In this document: piece after piece, positions 53,944 to 62,629 of the stretch | Layout of the letters: each line of letters begins with the position of its first letter | Position numbering within the stretch: the first letter of the stretch is position 1 | Assembly: GCF_001750165.1 (NCBI RefSeq) | Contig: NZ_CP015411.1 | Span: 2,570,001-2,634,000, forward strand | DNA from: Pseudoalteromonas luteoviolacea | Lineage (GTDB): Bacteria > Pseudomonadota > Gammaproteobacteria > Enterobacterales > Alteromonadaceae | DNA length: 64,000 bases | Direction: 5' to 3' | Notes under the pieces: generated by a model | The model's database searches: none | What the model was told of the DNA's origin: nothing | Seen by the model: only the letters and a program-made list of their open reading frames with translations | Made by a program: the position numbers and the translations under genes

Positions 53944-54309
53944 CTATTCCCAAAACATATAATGTGTTTGCTTCTCGACCCTATTAGTTGATGTTTGCAC
54001 GTCATAAGTATACTTATATAAAGATTCAAATTTTACTGTTTCGCGTAAAATGCCTTTTTGATATTTATATTTGATTTGCTCGTCGGGCGTCAGTGGTGAA
54101 TACATCGCGCCGATGTAAGCTTTGTGTTTATGTGTCTTTGTATTTTTAAGATAAGTATTGAATTGTTTTTGTGTTTGATTTTCAATTGCAACAGATTTCA
54201 CACTGGGTATGTCTATCTTATCACTAAAGTCCGAAAATACAGGTGTTGCCAATACGTTAGTTGCGACTAGGCCTCCTAACATTACATACTTGAAATCAGA
54301 TATAGCCAT
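53944..54309 (-). CDS. Hypothetical exported protein
   Basis: 121 residues with a hydrophobic N-terminal segment (about 8-22, ending LATP) that may be a signal peptide or anchor. The mature part is rich in Lys, Thr and Tyr with no recognised domain (KTHKHKAYIGAMYSPLTPDE is the most distinctive region). AAGGAG is well placed before the ATG. Convergent with the Calx-beta gene and divergent from the beta-roll operon. Function unknown. Confidence 0.7.
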   Translation of the reverse strand: MAISDFKYVMLGGLVATNVLATPVFSDFSDKIDIPSVKSVAIENQTQKQFNTYLKNTKTHKHKAYIGAMYSPLTPDEQIKYKYQKGILRETVKFESLYKYTYDVQTSTNRVEKQTHYMFWE

Positions 54310-54615
54310 ATTTTCTCCTTTTTTATCCTCCTTTTACTTTAACCATAAAAAGAACCACAAGGCCAGCCTGAAAACGACTCATTATCGAGTCCACATTTAT
54401 GTGTACTTTGATGAAATCAAAATAAATCAAATATAATCAACAGGTTAATAATTTTCGAAATAAAAAAGGTCTTCTTAAACCAGTTCGGACGCTTCCTAAT
54501 CACACACTCGATAAAGTGGCTCCAGTGCTTAGCAACAAGCACCAAACAATTCATCAAGCTATCTACACACTAGAAACAAGCAAGATGAGAGCAATATTAA
54601 ATTGGAGCAATTAAT
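54310..54615. promoter_or_regulatory. Upstream region of the beta-roll operon
   Basis: 306 bp between divergent genes. It should hold the promoter of the three beta-roll genes; I saw no clear dyad of operator quality and no small gene. Confidence 0.4.
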
Positions 54616-55464
54616 ATGAATACATTTAAAAAACTAGCCATTGTAACTGGGCTAACCTGCATATCTATTTCAGCAAGCGCCCATCATTTGAACGCAGATC
54701 AACGCGCTAAACTATCGAGCATCTTAGGCTGTATGTCTCAATCTAATGACACTATCCACATCCATGGCTGCAACCTACAGATTACTAATGGACTTGGTGA
54801 AACACAGTCTAACAACGGTACAGGTAACCTAATTATCGGCTACAACGATATCAGCTCAGAACCACCTACCTCTGCATCCGGCTCGCATAATCTAGTCATT
54901 GGCCATGGGCACACTTATACCCGTTCAGGTTCTTTGATTGCAGGCACCAAAAATACCGTGCATGCGCCTTCTAGTTTCGTTACAGGATCTAGTAGCTTAG
55001 TCGAGGGCGCCAACGCAGACAGAGGCACTATTGCTGGCGGATTAGGCAATACAAACAGAGCGTTTTTAAGCGGGATCTTAGGGGGTAATAACAACACTAT
55101 TTCAGATGAGTTTTCTCATGCCATGGTTATCCTTGGCGGTCAAAGTAATGACCTCGACGGCCAATACAGCACAATTGCTGGTGGTGTAAATAACAAAGTC
55201 GTTAAAGCACTACAAGTCAACATTCTTGGCGGCCAAAACAATACAGCCACCGTTCAGCAAACAGTTATCGCTGGGGGTCGTAACAACACAGCTGCGCGAG
55301 AAGCTGCCACTATTTTAGGTGGACAAAACAATACAGCCAAAGGATTCCGTTCAACTATCGCTGGTGGTGCAGACAGACAAACAACCGAAGACCACGAGTT
55401 CCGAGCAGGTACTTTTAACTCACAAGACCCATATAGAGCGAACGCTTTAAACGAACAAAACTAA
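54616..55464 (+). CDS. Exported beta-roll repeat protein 1 (YadA-head-like, no anchor)
   Basis: 282 residues, signal peptide about 1-22. A short N-terminal module has two conserved cysteines (ILGCMSQSND and IHGCNLQITNG), then NGTGNLIIGYN and GSHNLVIGHGHTY, then about eight beta-roll repeats of roughly 15 residues with the core IxGGxxN (for example TIAGGLGNTN, ILGGQNNTA, VIAGGRNNTA). It closes with DHEFRAG. This repeat type resembles the left-handed beta-roll of trimeric autotransporter heads, but there is no stalk or YadA anchor, so it would be released or periplasmic. GGAG precedes the ATG. First of three paralogues in one operon. Confidence 0.85.
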   Translation: MNTFKKLAIVTGLTCISISASAHHLNADQRAKLSSILGCMSQSNDTIHIHGCNLQITNGLGETQSNNGTGNLIIGYNDISSEPPTSASGSHNLVIGHGHTYTRSGSLIAGTKNTVHAPSSFVTGSSSLVEGANADRGTIAGGLGNTNRAFLSGILGGNNNTISDEFSHAMVILGGQSNDLDGQYSTIAGGVNNKVVKALQVNILGGQNNTATVQQTVIAGGRNNTAAREAATILGGQNNTAKGFRSTIAGGADRQTTEDHEFRAGTFNSQDPYRANALNEQN

Positions 55465-55492
55465 TTAAGATAAAAATTAAAGGATAACAAAC

Positions 55493-56290
55493 ATGAAACT
55501 ATTATCTAAATTTGCCGTTGTTGCACTTTCAGCCGCCTCTTTAAACGCGCAGGCAACAGCACTCACTGAACAAGAACAAACTGCTTTAATAGATATTCTT
55601 ACTTGCTTAGAACGTGTTGACAACACGCTAGTTGTGCGAGGATGTGACGTTCAAGTCGTTAATGGCTCTCAAGATAATGAGGCTAAAAATGGTAAAGGCA
55701 ATGTCATTGTTGGATACAACAAACAAGCAACGGCTTCTCAACAGACAACCTCAGGTTCACATAACTTAGTGATTGGGGATGGGCACCAATTCTCTTCAAT
55801 TGGTAGCATCATAGCGGGTGACAGTAATTCAGCTTTTGCAAACTCCACTTCCGTAGCTGGTGTAAATAATCGTGTTTCAGGGTTTAACAGCGTTATATGG
55901 GGCGGTGAGTCAAATACAGCTGAAGCGGCATTCTCTGTGATTTTAGGTGGGCAGCAAAATAACACCCTGCCATTTCACAACTTCGCTTTAATTGCAGGAG
56001 GTAAAGGCAATACAGCTAAAAACTTTTTCGCTTCAATTTATGGCGGTGAAAACAACGTTGCAAAAGGCCAAAGCTCGATGATTTTAGGAGGTCAGAACAA
56101 CTTCACTGGTGGTCCACTTTCAAGTATTACCGGAGGTCGTAGCAATGAAGCCAACGGTGAACTTAGTGCCGTATTAGGTGGTGAATTCAATCGTGCGAAT
56201 GGATTTACCTCCAGTATCGGTGGTGGTCTTAGCCGGACTATCGGCGGTAAAGATGACTATCAAGCTGGCTACTTTTTCTCTGATAAATAA
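55493..56290 (+). CDS. Exported beta-roll repeat protein 2
   Basis: 265 residues, signal peptide about 1-23 (ending QATA). Same plan as its neighbours: two cysteines (ILTCLERVDN, VRGCDVQVVNG), GNVIVGYN, GSHNLVIGDGHQF, then repeats such as VAGVNNRVSG, IWGGESNTAE, ILGGQQNN, IAGGKGNTA, IYGGENNVA and ILGGQNNF, and a closing DDYQAGYFF. No membrane anchor follows. It starts 28 bases after gene 1 with its own AAAGGA site. The paralogues differ through most of their length, so the duplication is not recent. Confidence 0.85.
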   Translation: MKLLSKFAVVALSAASLNAQATALTEQEQTALIDILTCLERVDNTLVVRGCDVQVVNGSQDNEAKNGKGNVIVGYNKQATASQQTTSGSHNLVIGDGHQFSSIGSIIAGDSNSAFANSTSVAGVNNRVSGFNSVIWGGESNTAEAAFSVILGGQQNNTLPFHNFALIAGGKGNTAKNFFASIYGGENNVAKGQSSMILGGQNNFTGGPLSSITGGRSNEANGELSAVLGGEFNRANGFTSSIGGGLSRTIGGKDDYQAGYFFSDK

Positions 56291-56319
56291 CCTAAAACAC
56301 ACTATTTTGGAGTAACAAC

Positions 56320-57171
56320 ATGTTGAATTTAAAAAAATCATTTACCCTAGTAAGCCTTGCACTTATCAGCTCTACCTCATTTGCAAGTTCACACGACCAT
56401 GGTAACGACCCAATAAACAGTGACCATGCATTACGTGCGATCTTACAGTGCATGACTAAAGTTGAAAACACGCTGGTGATCAATGGCTGTAACCTACATA
56501 TCGCAAATGGTACAGGTTATACGCACGAAAAAAACAATGCCAGCGCAGCCAATGGTGTTGGAAATTTAATTTTAGGATACAACACACTTAAGTACGGTAG
56601 CCAAACACCTGAACTTGACCGCAGAGGCTCACATAATGTCATCTTAGGTGATGGCCATAGCTATCAATCGACAGGCACATTAATTACTGGTCGAAACAAC
56701 ACTGTGACTGGTCAATCGGCAGTGATTGCCGGTTCTGGCAACCAAATCAGTGGCTATGGCTCGGCCATTATGTCAGGTAGCAATCACACTGTGGCAGCGA
56801 ACCATGCCAGTATTTTTGGTGGCACTAACAACACAATATACGCAGATGCAACTTGGGCAAGCATTTCTGGTGGTGAAACTAACCGAGTTTACGCTCAACT
56901 TGCGAGTGTTGTCGGCGGACGTCACAATTCAGCCTTTGGTATCGCCTCTTCTATCAGTGGCGGTCAATTTAACCAGACAACAGTCAGCGCGCCATATGCT
57001 GTGGTTGTGGGTGGTAGTGACAATAAATCAGGCAGTCCAGCTGCTGTTGTACTTGGTGGGCGCTTCAACGAAGCAAATGGAGAAGCATCTACCGTTGCAG
57101 GTGGCTTCAAACGCTCAACAACCGGTATACATGACTATCGAGCCGGTAGTAACTTTTTCTCTAATCAGTAG
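56320..57171 (+). CDS. Exported beta-roll repeat protein 3
   Basis: 283 residues, signal peptide about 1-23. Has a histidine-containing insert after the signal (SSHDHGNDP), the two-cysteine module (ILQCMTKVEN, INGCNLHIANG), GNLILGYN, GSHNVILGDGHSY and repeats such as VIAGSGNQISG, IFGGTNNTI, VVGGRHNSAFG, VVVGGSDNKSG and VLGGRFNEANG, closing with HDYRAGSNFF. GGAG precedes the ATG, 29 bases after gene 2. A strong terminator follows, making the three genes one unit. A membrane AraC regulator gene is convergent just downstream. Confidence 0.85.
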   Translation: MLNLKKSFTLVSLALISSTSFASSHDHGNDPINSDHALRAILQCMTKVENTLVINGCNLHIANGTGYTHEKNNASAANGVGNLILGYNTLKYGSQTPELDRRGSHNVILGDGHSYQSTGTLITGRNNTVTGQSAVIAGSGNQISGYGSAIMSGSNHTVAANHASIFGGTNNTIYADATWASISGGETNRVYAQLASVVGGRHNSAFGIASSISGGQFNQTTVSAPYAVVVGGSDNKSGSPAAVVLGGRFNEANGEASTVAGGFKRSTTGIHDYRAGSNFFSNQ

Positions 57172-57201
57172 TAACAATCATCTCCCATCATTCTTCGGTT
57201 A

Positions 57202-57226
57202 AAGCCATCAACATGATGGCTTTTTT
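57202..57226 (+). terminator. Rho-independent terminator of the beta-roll operon
   Basis: AAGCCATC and GATGGCTT form a perfect 8-base stem with a 5-base loop followed by six T, about 30 bases after gene 3. Confidence 0.9.
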
Positions 57227-57238
57227 AGAATGAACGTA

Positions 57239-58324
57239 TTATTCGACCAATAAATGAGAGAGAGATTTAGCGGAGCGTTGTGTGTCATCATGAAATAAAC
57301 CACAGGCTTCTTTTCTGAATTGGCTTGGAGTTAAACCAGTATAAGATTTAAATAACTTATTAAATGTGGATTTGCTATTAAAGCCAGCATCAAAAGCCAC
57401 TGCAAGCACTTTATGCTGTGTTTTACACAATAAAAGCTTCGCTTCGTCAACACGATAGCGATTCACAAAGTCATAAAAGTTCATATTTAAATGCGTATTT
57501 AATGTACAAGATACTTCAGCGGACGTCGAGTTAATATGTTTGGCAAGTTCTGAAATACTTAATTGGGGATTTAAAAACAACTTATCACTATGCATTGAAC
57601 TGTTAAGTTGTCGAATAATGTGCTCATAAGACTTGCATTGACTTTTATGTAATTGAGGACTAACGCCAAGCTGAGATACATTCCCTTGTACATAAAGCGG
57701 CTTAATTTGATTAAAATAAGACAAATAAAATAACCAAAAGCTCATAGGGACATAGCTAGCCAACGCAATAAGTTTACTCACAGGCACAGAAAAAATATCA
57801 TTTACAGACAAAAGAAAAAGAACTAAGCACCAGCATATAAGCTGGAATCTAGCCATAACAACAAGCCAAGTATAATTGTCATATTGTTGGTTGGTCACTT
57901 CAATTCTAAGTGTTGGCTGATGCTGATTTAAGTAATAAACGATATAAATCGCATATGACAAGGCGCAGACAACGCCAAAGCAAAACTCCCAAGTCATGCT
58001 GAACAAGTAACTTGCACAAATAGGAAGCGTATGGAATACATCCTCAAAAGACACCTTTTTCGCTTCTACATGAAAACGAACATAAAAATAGAACACCAGT
58101 CCATAAAAAGCATCAAATGATATAAAACTGGTATACGTCATCATGTCCGTCATAACAAAAGCAACTTGGGTTAACTCTGTAACAAACAGCAAGATCCAAA
58201 TGCTTATTAGGCTACAAGCGAACGTTTTAGTTTTTGATAAAAAGAGTAGCAGGCAGACAATACACCCTAAAACTAAGCTCAAAATATAGAAATTTCTAAT
58301 CACATCAGTTACTAGCTCAAACAT
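57239..58324 (-). CDS. AraC-family regulator with N-terminal membrane domain
   Basis: 361 residues. About seven hydrophobic segments fill residues 1-215, followed by a cytoplasmic AraC helix-turn-helix domain (about 255-350): LSISELAKHINSTSAEVSCT, FYDFVNRYRVDEAKLLL, VLAVAFDAGFNSKSTFNKLFK and YTGLTPSQFRK. The open frame extends to 58375, but ATG at 58324 has AAGGAAA eight bases ahead and starts just before the first helix. Such one-component membrane regulators couple an envelope signal directly to transcription. It lies convergent with the beta-roll operon and divergent from a response regulator, so both are candidate targets. Confidence 0.85.
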   Translation of the reverse strand: MFELVTDVIRNFYILSLVLGCIVCLLLFLSKTKTFACSLISIWILLFVTELTQVAFVMTDMMTYTSFISFDAFYGLVFYFYVRFHVEAKKVSFEDVFHTLPICASYLFSMTWEFCFGVVCALSYAIYIVYYLNQHQPTLRIEVTNQQYDNYTWLVVMARFQLICWCLVLFLLSVNDIFSVPVSKLIALASYVPMSFWLFYLSYFNQIKPLYVQGNVSQLGVSPQLHKSQCKSYEHIIRQLNSSMHSDKLFLNPQLSISELAKHINSTSAEVSCTLNTHLNMNFYDFVNRYRVDEAKLLLCKTQHKVLAVAFDAGFNSKSTFNKLFKSYTGLTPSQFRKEACGLFHDDTQRSAKSLSHLLVE

Positions 58325-58536
58325 ACTTATTTTCCTTATTTTCATTTGCGCTAAGATGCAGACCGTATACCCCACGAAAATGTTACAAAAATAATTACAA
58401 GTTTAAAAAAATGTATTTTACACGCTGCTCTTCAACGTTAGTATTAAACATGTCAGGTACAACCATTGCTTTTGCGGTATTGCTGCTCATACTTATTAAT
58501 CAAAGCTTCATTCAATCTGACCACAAGTTAAAAACG

Positions 58537-59520
58537 ATGAAAAAATTCTCTGTGCTCTTAGTCGAAGACAACCAGGTTTACGCTAGCCTAGTGCAATTGC
58601 TAGGTGGAGATAGAGCGGAGTTTACTTGGTGTAACAACCTAGAAGCTGCAAATAAAGCTTTGGATAGCCAGCAGTTTGATATTTATCTTTTGGACCTTTA
58701 TTTACCAGATGGTGATAGTATTGAGTTTTGTCGCCGTATTAACACCCCCAAAAAAGAAGATACGATCACCGTTTTTTTAAGTGGCGAAACTGATTTAGAG
58801 TGGCGACTACGGGCATTTGAAGCTGGGGCAGAAAATTACATACAAAAAGACATTGGCAAAGAAGTGTTAAAAATTAAGTTAGACAGTTTATTAGATTATC
58901 AAGCAAAACGATTACTCGCTCTGAAACACGCAAAAAAAGACTCACAAATACAAACAGACAGAACCTTTAGAACCCAACTTGATCATAACGCACTTATTCA
59001 CTTTTATCGCCAGTGTTTAAACCTAAACGACATAAACAAATTTTCTGCTTACCTATCATCATTAATGCAAAGCTGGGAACTTGATTACATTGCCCGATTA
59101 AAACTGACTGATGGTACCGAGTATCATTTTAAAAACAATGATGAAGCGATATGTGATATGGAACTCGAACTCTTCAATGATTTAGAGGTCAACAGTGCTA
59201 ACGTGCAATCTTTTGGGCAATCTACCTTTTTTAAATATCATCAGGCTGAGTTGATTGTCAAAAACATGCCAACTGACAGTTATAACAAAGGATCATTAAT
59301 TGATATTTTTCACTACGTTGTTGAAGCAATTGATATTAGGCTTAATGAAATTGCAAAACTGCAGCATATGGATTCAATAGTTCAAGAAATAAAAGAACAC
59401 ATAAACGAGCGACAAGACGACAAAAGTCTCGCTCTAGTTAATGAATTAGTTGATGACTTAGCAGCTATTACATCGGAAAAAGATTTAAGTGATGACAATG
59501 ATGATATGGTGTTCTTCTAA
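58537..59520 (+). CDS. Response regulator with unknown C-terminal output domain
   Basis: 327 residues. Receiver domain at about 1-120 with E10-D11, phosphoacceptor D53 (IYLLDLYLPDGDS) and conserved lysine K104 (NYIQKDIG). The remaining 200 residues are largely helical and match no output domain known to me; there is no HTH, GGDEF, EAL or HD-GYP. The end is strikingly acidic (DLSDDNDDMVFF). The frame is open from 58411 and would add a hydrophobic segment, but ATG at 58537 gives the usual receiver start; neither start has a good ribosome binding site. Divergent from the membrane AraC gene. No histidine kinase is adjacent. Confidence 0.78.
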   Translation: MKKFSVLLVEDNQVYASLVQLLGGDRAEFTWCNNLEAANKALDSQQFDIYLLDLYLPDGDSIEFCRRINTPKKEDTITVFLSGETDLEWRLRAFEAGAENYIQKDIGKEVLKIKLDSLLDYQAKRLLALKHAKKDSQIQTDRTFRTQLDHNALIHFYRQCLNLNDINKFSAYLSSLMQSWELDYIARLKLTDGTEYHFKNNDEAICDMELELFNDLEVNSANVQSFGQSTFFKYHQAELIVKNMPTDSYNKGSLIDIFHYVVEAIDIRLNEIAKLQHMDSIVQEIKEHINERQDDKSLALVNELVDDLAAITSEKDLSDDNDDMVFF

Positions 59521-59832
59521 AGCAACTAAAAATACCGAGTGCTATTATACTCTTAGCTTCAAATAAATAACTAACCTCCAGGTGCACTGAACTTGACAAG
59601 CATCTCAGATACTTAGTTTAACAAACTAACACCAACTTAAAGTTATTCTGGAGTCTCTCTTACTTATTTTAACCGTCGACAATAATAAAAAGCCCATTTA
59701 AAAACTCTAAACTTCTGGCTTAATTAGAAAAATTAAATATAAAAGTTGGGTTACATCAATTTTTGTGAAAAATGTTCGATTATACATTCGGGTATTCTGG
59801 AAAAGAATGCCCGAATGATAATGGTAAGAGCT
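59521..59832. other. Intergenic region between convergent genes
   Basis: 312 bp, AT-rich, between the response regulator and a small exported protein gene. It contains the strong hairpin at 59785-59817 and nothing else recognised. Confidence 0.4.
59785..59817 (-). terminator. Long hairpin after the small exported protein gene
   Basis: CATTCGGGTATTCT (59785-59798) and AGAATGCCCGAATG (59804-59817) pair over 14 bases with a single mismatch and a 5-base loop, 16 bases from the stop of the minus-strand gene. Confidence 0.75.
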
Positions 59833-60153
59833 TTACTTTAAATCAATTGAGCTCACACGATATGCGCCATTTGCAATACTTTCATGCTCTGAGCCCACCC
59901 ATACCAAAGTTTTACTTACCATTGCTGTAATAGCAATTGAAAGAGCTGCTTTGTCTATATCACTAGCTGAACCGATCCAGAACAATTTGCAGTCAGTGCT
60001 ACTGTTTTCAGAACAGACGTTTAATGTAACAAAGTTATACTTATTATCTGTTTTAATGTTCTTAATGTACCCTTGCTTTGATTGGTACGCATTTGCACTG
60101 TTTGCAAAAAGTGTAAAGCTTAAAGTTAAAAATAAAATAGCTGACTTAATCAT
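59833..60153 (-). CDS. Small exported hypothetical protein
   Basis: 106 residues with a clear signal peptide (about 1-22, SANA-YQ). The mature 84 residues form a predicted beta-rich domain with two cysteines (NVCSEN, TDCKLFWIG) that probably pair. No family recognised. A strong hairpin follows. Single gene between a response regulator and the ChaN-type lipoprotein. Function unknown. Confidence 0.75.
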   Translation of the reverse strand: MIKSAILFLTLSFTLFANSANAYQSKQGYIKNIKTDNKYNFVTLNVCSENSSTDCKLFWIGSASDIDKAALSIAITAMVSKTLVWVGSEHESIANGAYRVSSIDLK

Positions 60154-60563
60154 TATAAATCCATAGAATTAAACACAATTAAAATATAATTCATTTCACA
60201 ATCATTGTAAAGAAGTAAAAATTAAAGTTTAATTAAACAAAACCCAACTCGATTAACAATAAACCATCTAGAAAACCACCTAAAAACCAGAGTAAAATCA
60301 AAAAAACCCATAAAAATATTTTACCTATATAATAAAAGAAAAAAATTTTATATTTCACAAACCTCTATTACATTTAAAAAACCCAATTTAATTCCGGTTA
60401 TGTTACTTGATATTTATCTCGCCTATAGATTCATACAAATTTAATAAAACAACTAGTTTTATTAAGCAGCCTTGATATGACTCGACACCGTTATTGAGAA
60501 CAGTTATCATTACACCAATTTACATCAAAATCTTGATGCCTATAGCTCACTGGAAATAACTCA
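60154..60563. other. Gene-free AT-rich region upstream of chaN-like gene
   Basis: 410 bp, divergent between two genes, extremely AT-rich at 60180-60400. It presumably carries both promoters. No Fur box of good quality was seen, though ChaN proteins are often iron-regulated. Confidence 0.4.
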
Positions 60564-61556
60564 ATGACTCAAAAGCCTCTTGCAATACGCTTTCTTATTT
60601 TTATATCTCTGTTGACTATGCAGGGATGTGTACTTAGTGGTAACAACGCAATTAACACACCAGCTTCTATGATGATGCACGAATACGCCCTATATGATGC
60701 GGGCGTTAAACGTTTGATAGGTATTGAACAACTCGCAATCAATTTAAAGCATACGGATGTCATTTTTGTTGGTGAATATCATACTCATAGCGCTTCTCAT
60801 CGACTTCAAGCCGAATTGTTACCATTGATGTTCCAACAAAATAATAATTTGCAACTAAGCTTCGAGCAATTTTCGAGAGATAAACAATCAACTCTAACCC
60901 AATATATAAATAATGAAATTGGCGAACAAACACTAATAAAACAAGCTGATGCTTGGGACAACTATCAAAGTGACTATCGTCCTTTAGTGGAATTCGCACG
61001 TGAGAACAACTTAAAAGCTATAGCAGCAAATACCCCTCTGAGCGTTGTCAGGTGCATTGCCCGTAAAGGACCTGACTATATTGAGAATTTCAAAGAGCCT
61101 CAGAAGAAATGGATAGCAAAGGATATCAAATCAAGTTCAACCGCATATCAAGAAAAGTTTATGGCTGCAATGAGCCATCACCGTGCCAAGACGGCCAGTT
61201 CAGGACCTGTTAAGCTAAGTAATAGCTTTTTCGCTCAGCTAGCGCGCGACAATACCATGGCAGAATCAATATACACCGCGCTCAAACAATCTAAAAACAG
61301 TCAAGTAATTCACTTTAATGGCGCTTTTCACAGTAATTATCACTTAGGCACAGTAGATGCGCTTAAACGACTCGATCCTAATCTTAAAATAGCGGTTATC
61401 AGCCCACAGTTTTACGACAACGTGATTGATTGGTCAGTCGGAGATTATGTTTATACTATAAAACAACTACCTACACGATATATTAAAAAAGAAAATATGA
61501 ATAACGCTATCAAAGCAATGATGGAAAAGCGTAAAACGACCCATTGTGAGTTATAA
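60564..61556 (+). CDS. ChaN-family (heme-binding, Tiki superfamily) lipoprotein
   Basis: 330 residues. Signal peptide with lipobox MQGC at about residues 19-22. The ChaN signature appears as DVIFVGEYHTHSASHRLQAELL, LSFEQFSRDKQ, YRPLVEFARENNLKAIAANTP and, near the end, VIHFNGAFHSNYHLGTVDAL with the conserved histidines. Family members bind heme as dimers or act as Tiki-like proteases on the outer membrane. It stands alone. The siderophore receptor at 5.6 kb is too far to imply a link. Confidence 0.88.
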   Translation: MTQKPLAIRFLIFISLLTMQGCVLSGNNAINTPASMMMHEYALYDAGVKRLIGIEQLAINLKHTDVIFVGEYHTHSASHRLQAELLPLMFQQNNNLQLSFEQFSRDKQSTLTQYINNEIGEQTLIKQADAWDNYQSDYRPLVEFARENNLKAIAANTPLSVVRCIARKGPDYIENFKEPQKKWIAKDIKSSSTAYQEKFMAAMSHHRAKTASSGPVKLSNSFFAQLARDNTMAESIYTALKQSKNSQVIHFNGAFHSNYHLGTVDALKRLDPNLKIAVISPQFYDNVIDWSVGDYVYTIKQLPTRYIKKENMNNAIKAMMEKRKTTHCEL

Positions 61557-62486
61557 TAAAAATGTTGAAGGTTTATAATTAACAATCGATTGCAATTTAT
61601 TTTTACAACTTTTTAAGATAAGGCCAATGTGAGTCAATAAATAGTACATTGGCCTGTGTGCTTTTTGAGCTACTGTAGTTTTTCGATGCTATTCAGCCGC
61701 GTTTTAATTAGATTAAAATCTAAAATCAATTGAAGACAATTAAAATGTGTCATATTGATTCTCATCACGAAGAACTAAGCGTAAGCAATACCACAACAAA
61801 ATAATAAAACCCTCCCACCGCTTATCTTACCTAAAAAAACACTTTAATCCGATAACACTTACTAGAGAACTTTAAAAAATAACTAAAACTATACTTATAA
61901 CTTTATGGCACCCTATTTTACAATTTTCTGGCTCCCGGGCCATTGCTTCATTTACCTTTAAAAAAGAAAGAACATATTTTTAATATAAAAATAAGCACTT
62001 AACCAACTTCTATTTCAAACCTACTATACGCCAGTATTAATAAATACTAAAACAGATTTGTAGTGCACCTGAACTCAATTTATTGCTTAAGCTATATCAT
62101 TCATCAAAACAGTCGCCCTCTATAGGTCGTGCATGGCTTAGGCACCTAACAAATTGACCTGTTTTTAATGAAGTAAAACTCTGGGTTAATCCTAAGGTTC
62201 TTATGACAAGAAACCTTATATTGCTATTATTACTATGCCCTTATACACTGAACCTATCTTGGAGCTAGCAGCATGTTTTTATGCGCGTCTCAACCTTTGG
62301 AGTTGAAAAACCAAGTCGAGCCAAAATTAGAAAAGGGACCACTTCATGGCTTATGACTATGCTATGTCTCGTTATTGAGAGCAAGCCTTATTGCGAGAAT
62401 TAACTTGATACAAAACGAATACCTAAACACGGTATACTAAAAAATATAAGTAACATGATAAAAATCATGGTGAAAAAGATTAAATT
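61557..62486. other. 930-bp gene-poor region with tiny frames
   Basis: After the chaN terminator no gene of 60 codons exists. On the plus strand a 66-codon frame from ATG at 62203 to TAA at 62403 starts like a signal peptide (MTRNLILLLLLCPYTLNLSW) but has an in-frame TAG at 62266-62268, after which it continues to a cysteine-containing end. A hairpin TAAGGTTCTT/AAGAAACCTTA (62193-62219) overlaps its start. It may be a broken gene. The rest is AT-rich and unassigned. Confidence 0.35.
61621..61655 (+). terminator. Hairpin after chaN-like gene
   Basis: AGGCCAATGT (61621-61630) and ACATTGGCCT (61646-61655) are a perfect 10-base inverted repeat with a 15-base loop, 65 bases after the stop codon, with a short T run following (CTTTTT). 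Confidence 0.7.
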
Positions 62487-62615
62487 ATGACTGTAATCAT
62501 AGTCTTCCAATGTCATAAAGGTAACTGCTTTGAACTGAGTCATGTTACCAGCACATATCTTGAAGCAATGATGTCATTAAAAAACTTAAATGGGCAATAC
62601 CTAACCAAAGAATAA
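62487..62615 (+). CDS. Possible 42-residue protein
   Basis: Reading frame from ATG at 62487 to TAA at 62615. The sequence looks protein-like (VIIVFQCHKGNCFELSHVTS, then YLEAMMSLKNLNGQYLTKE) with two cysteines close together, and it ends 14 bases before the next gene. The ribosome binding site is poor (GGTG AAAAAG). It could be a genuine small gene in an operon with the membrane protein, or a remnant. Weak call. Confidence 0.35.
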   Translation: MTVIIVFQCHKGNCFELSHVTSTYLEAMMSLKNLNGQYLTKE

Positions 62616-62629
62616 ATGAGAAGTGAAAA

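Noticed and set aside
54915..57202. Repeats in the beta-roll genes as a possible CRISPR or tandem DNA repeat
   Set aside because: The DNA periodicity follows the protein repeat of about 15 codons and is degenerate; there are no identical direct repeats with unique spacers.
58411..58536. Extension of the response regulator adding a hydrophobic segment
   Set aside because: Receiver domains normally start at the MKK position; no ribosome binding site at the upstream starts. Kept as an open alternative.
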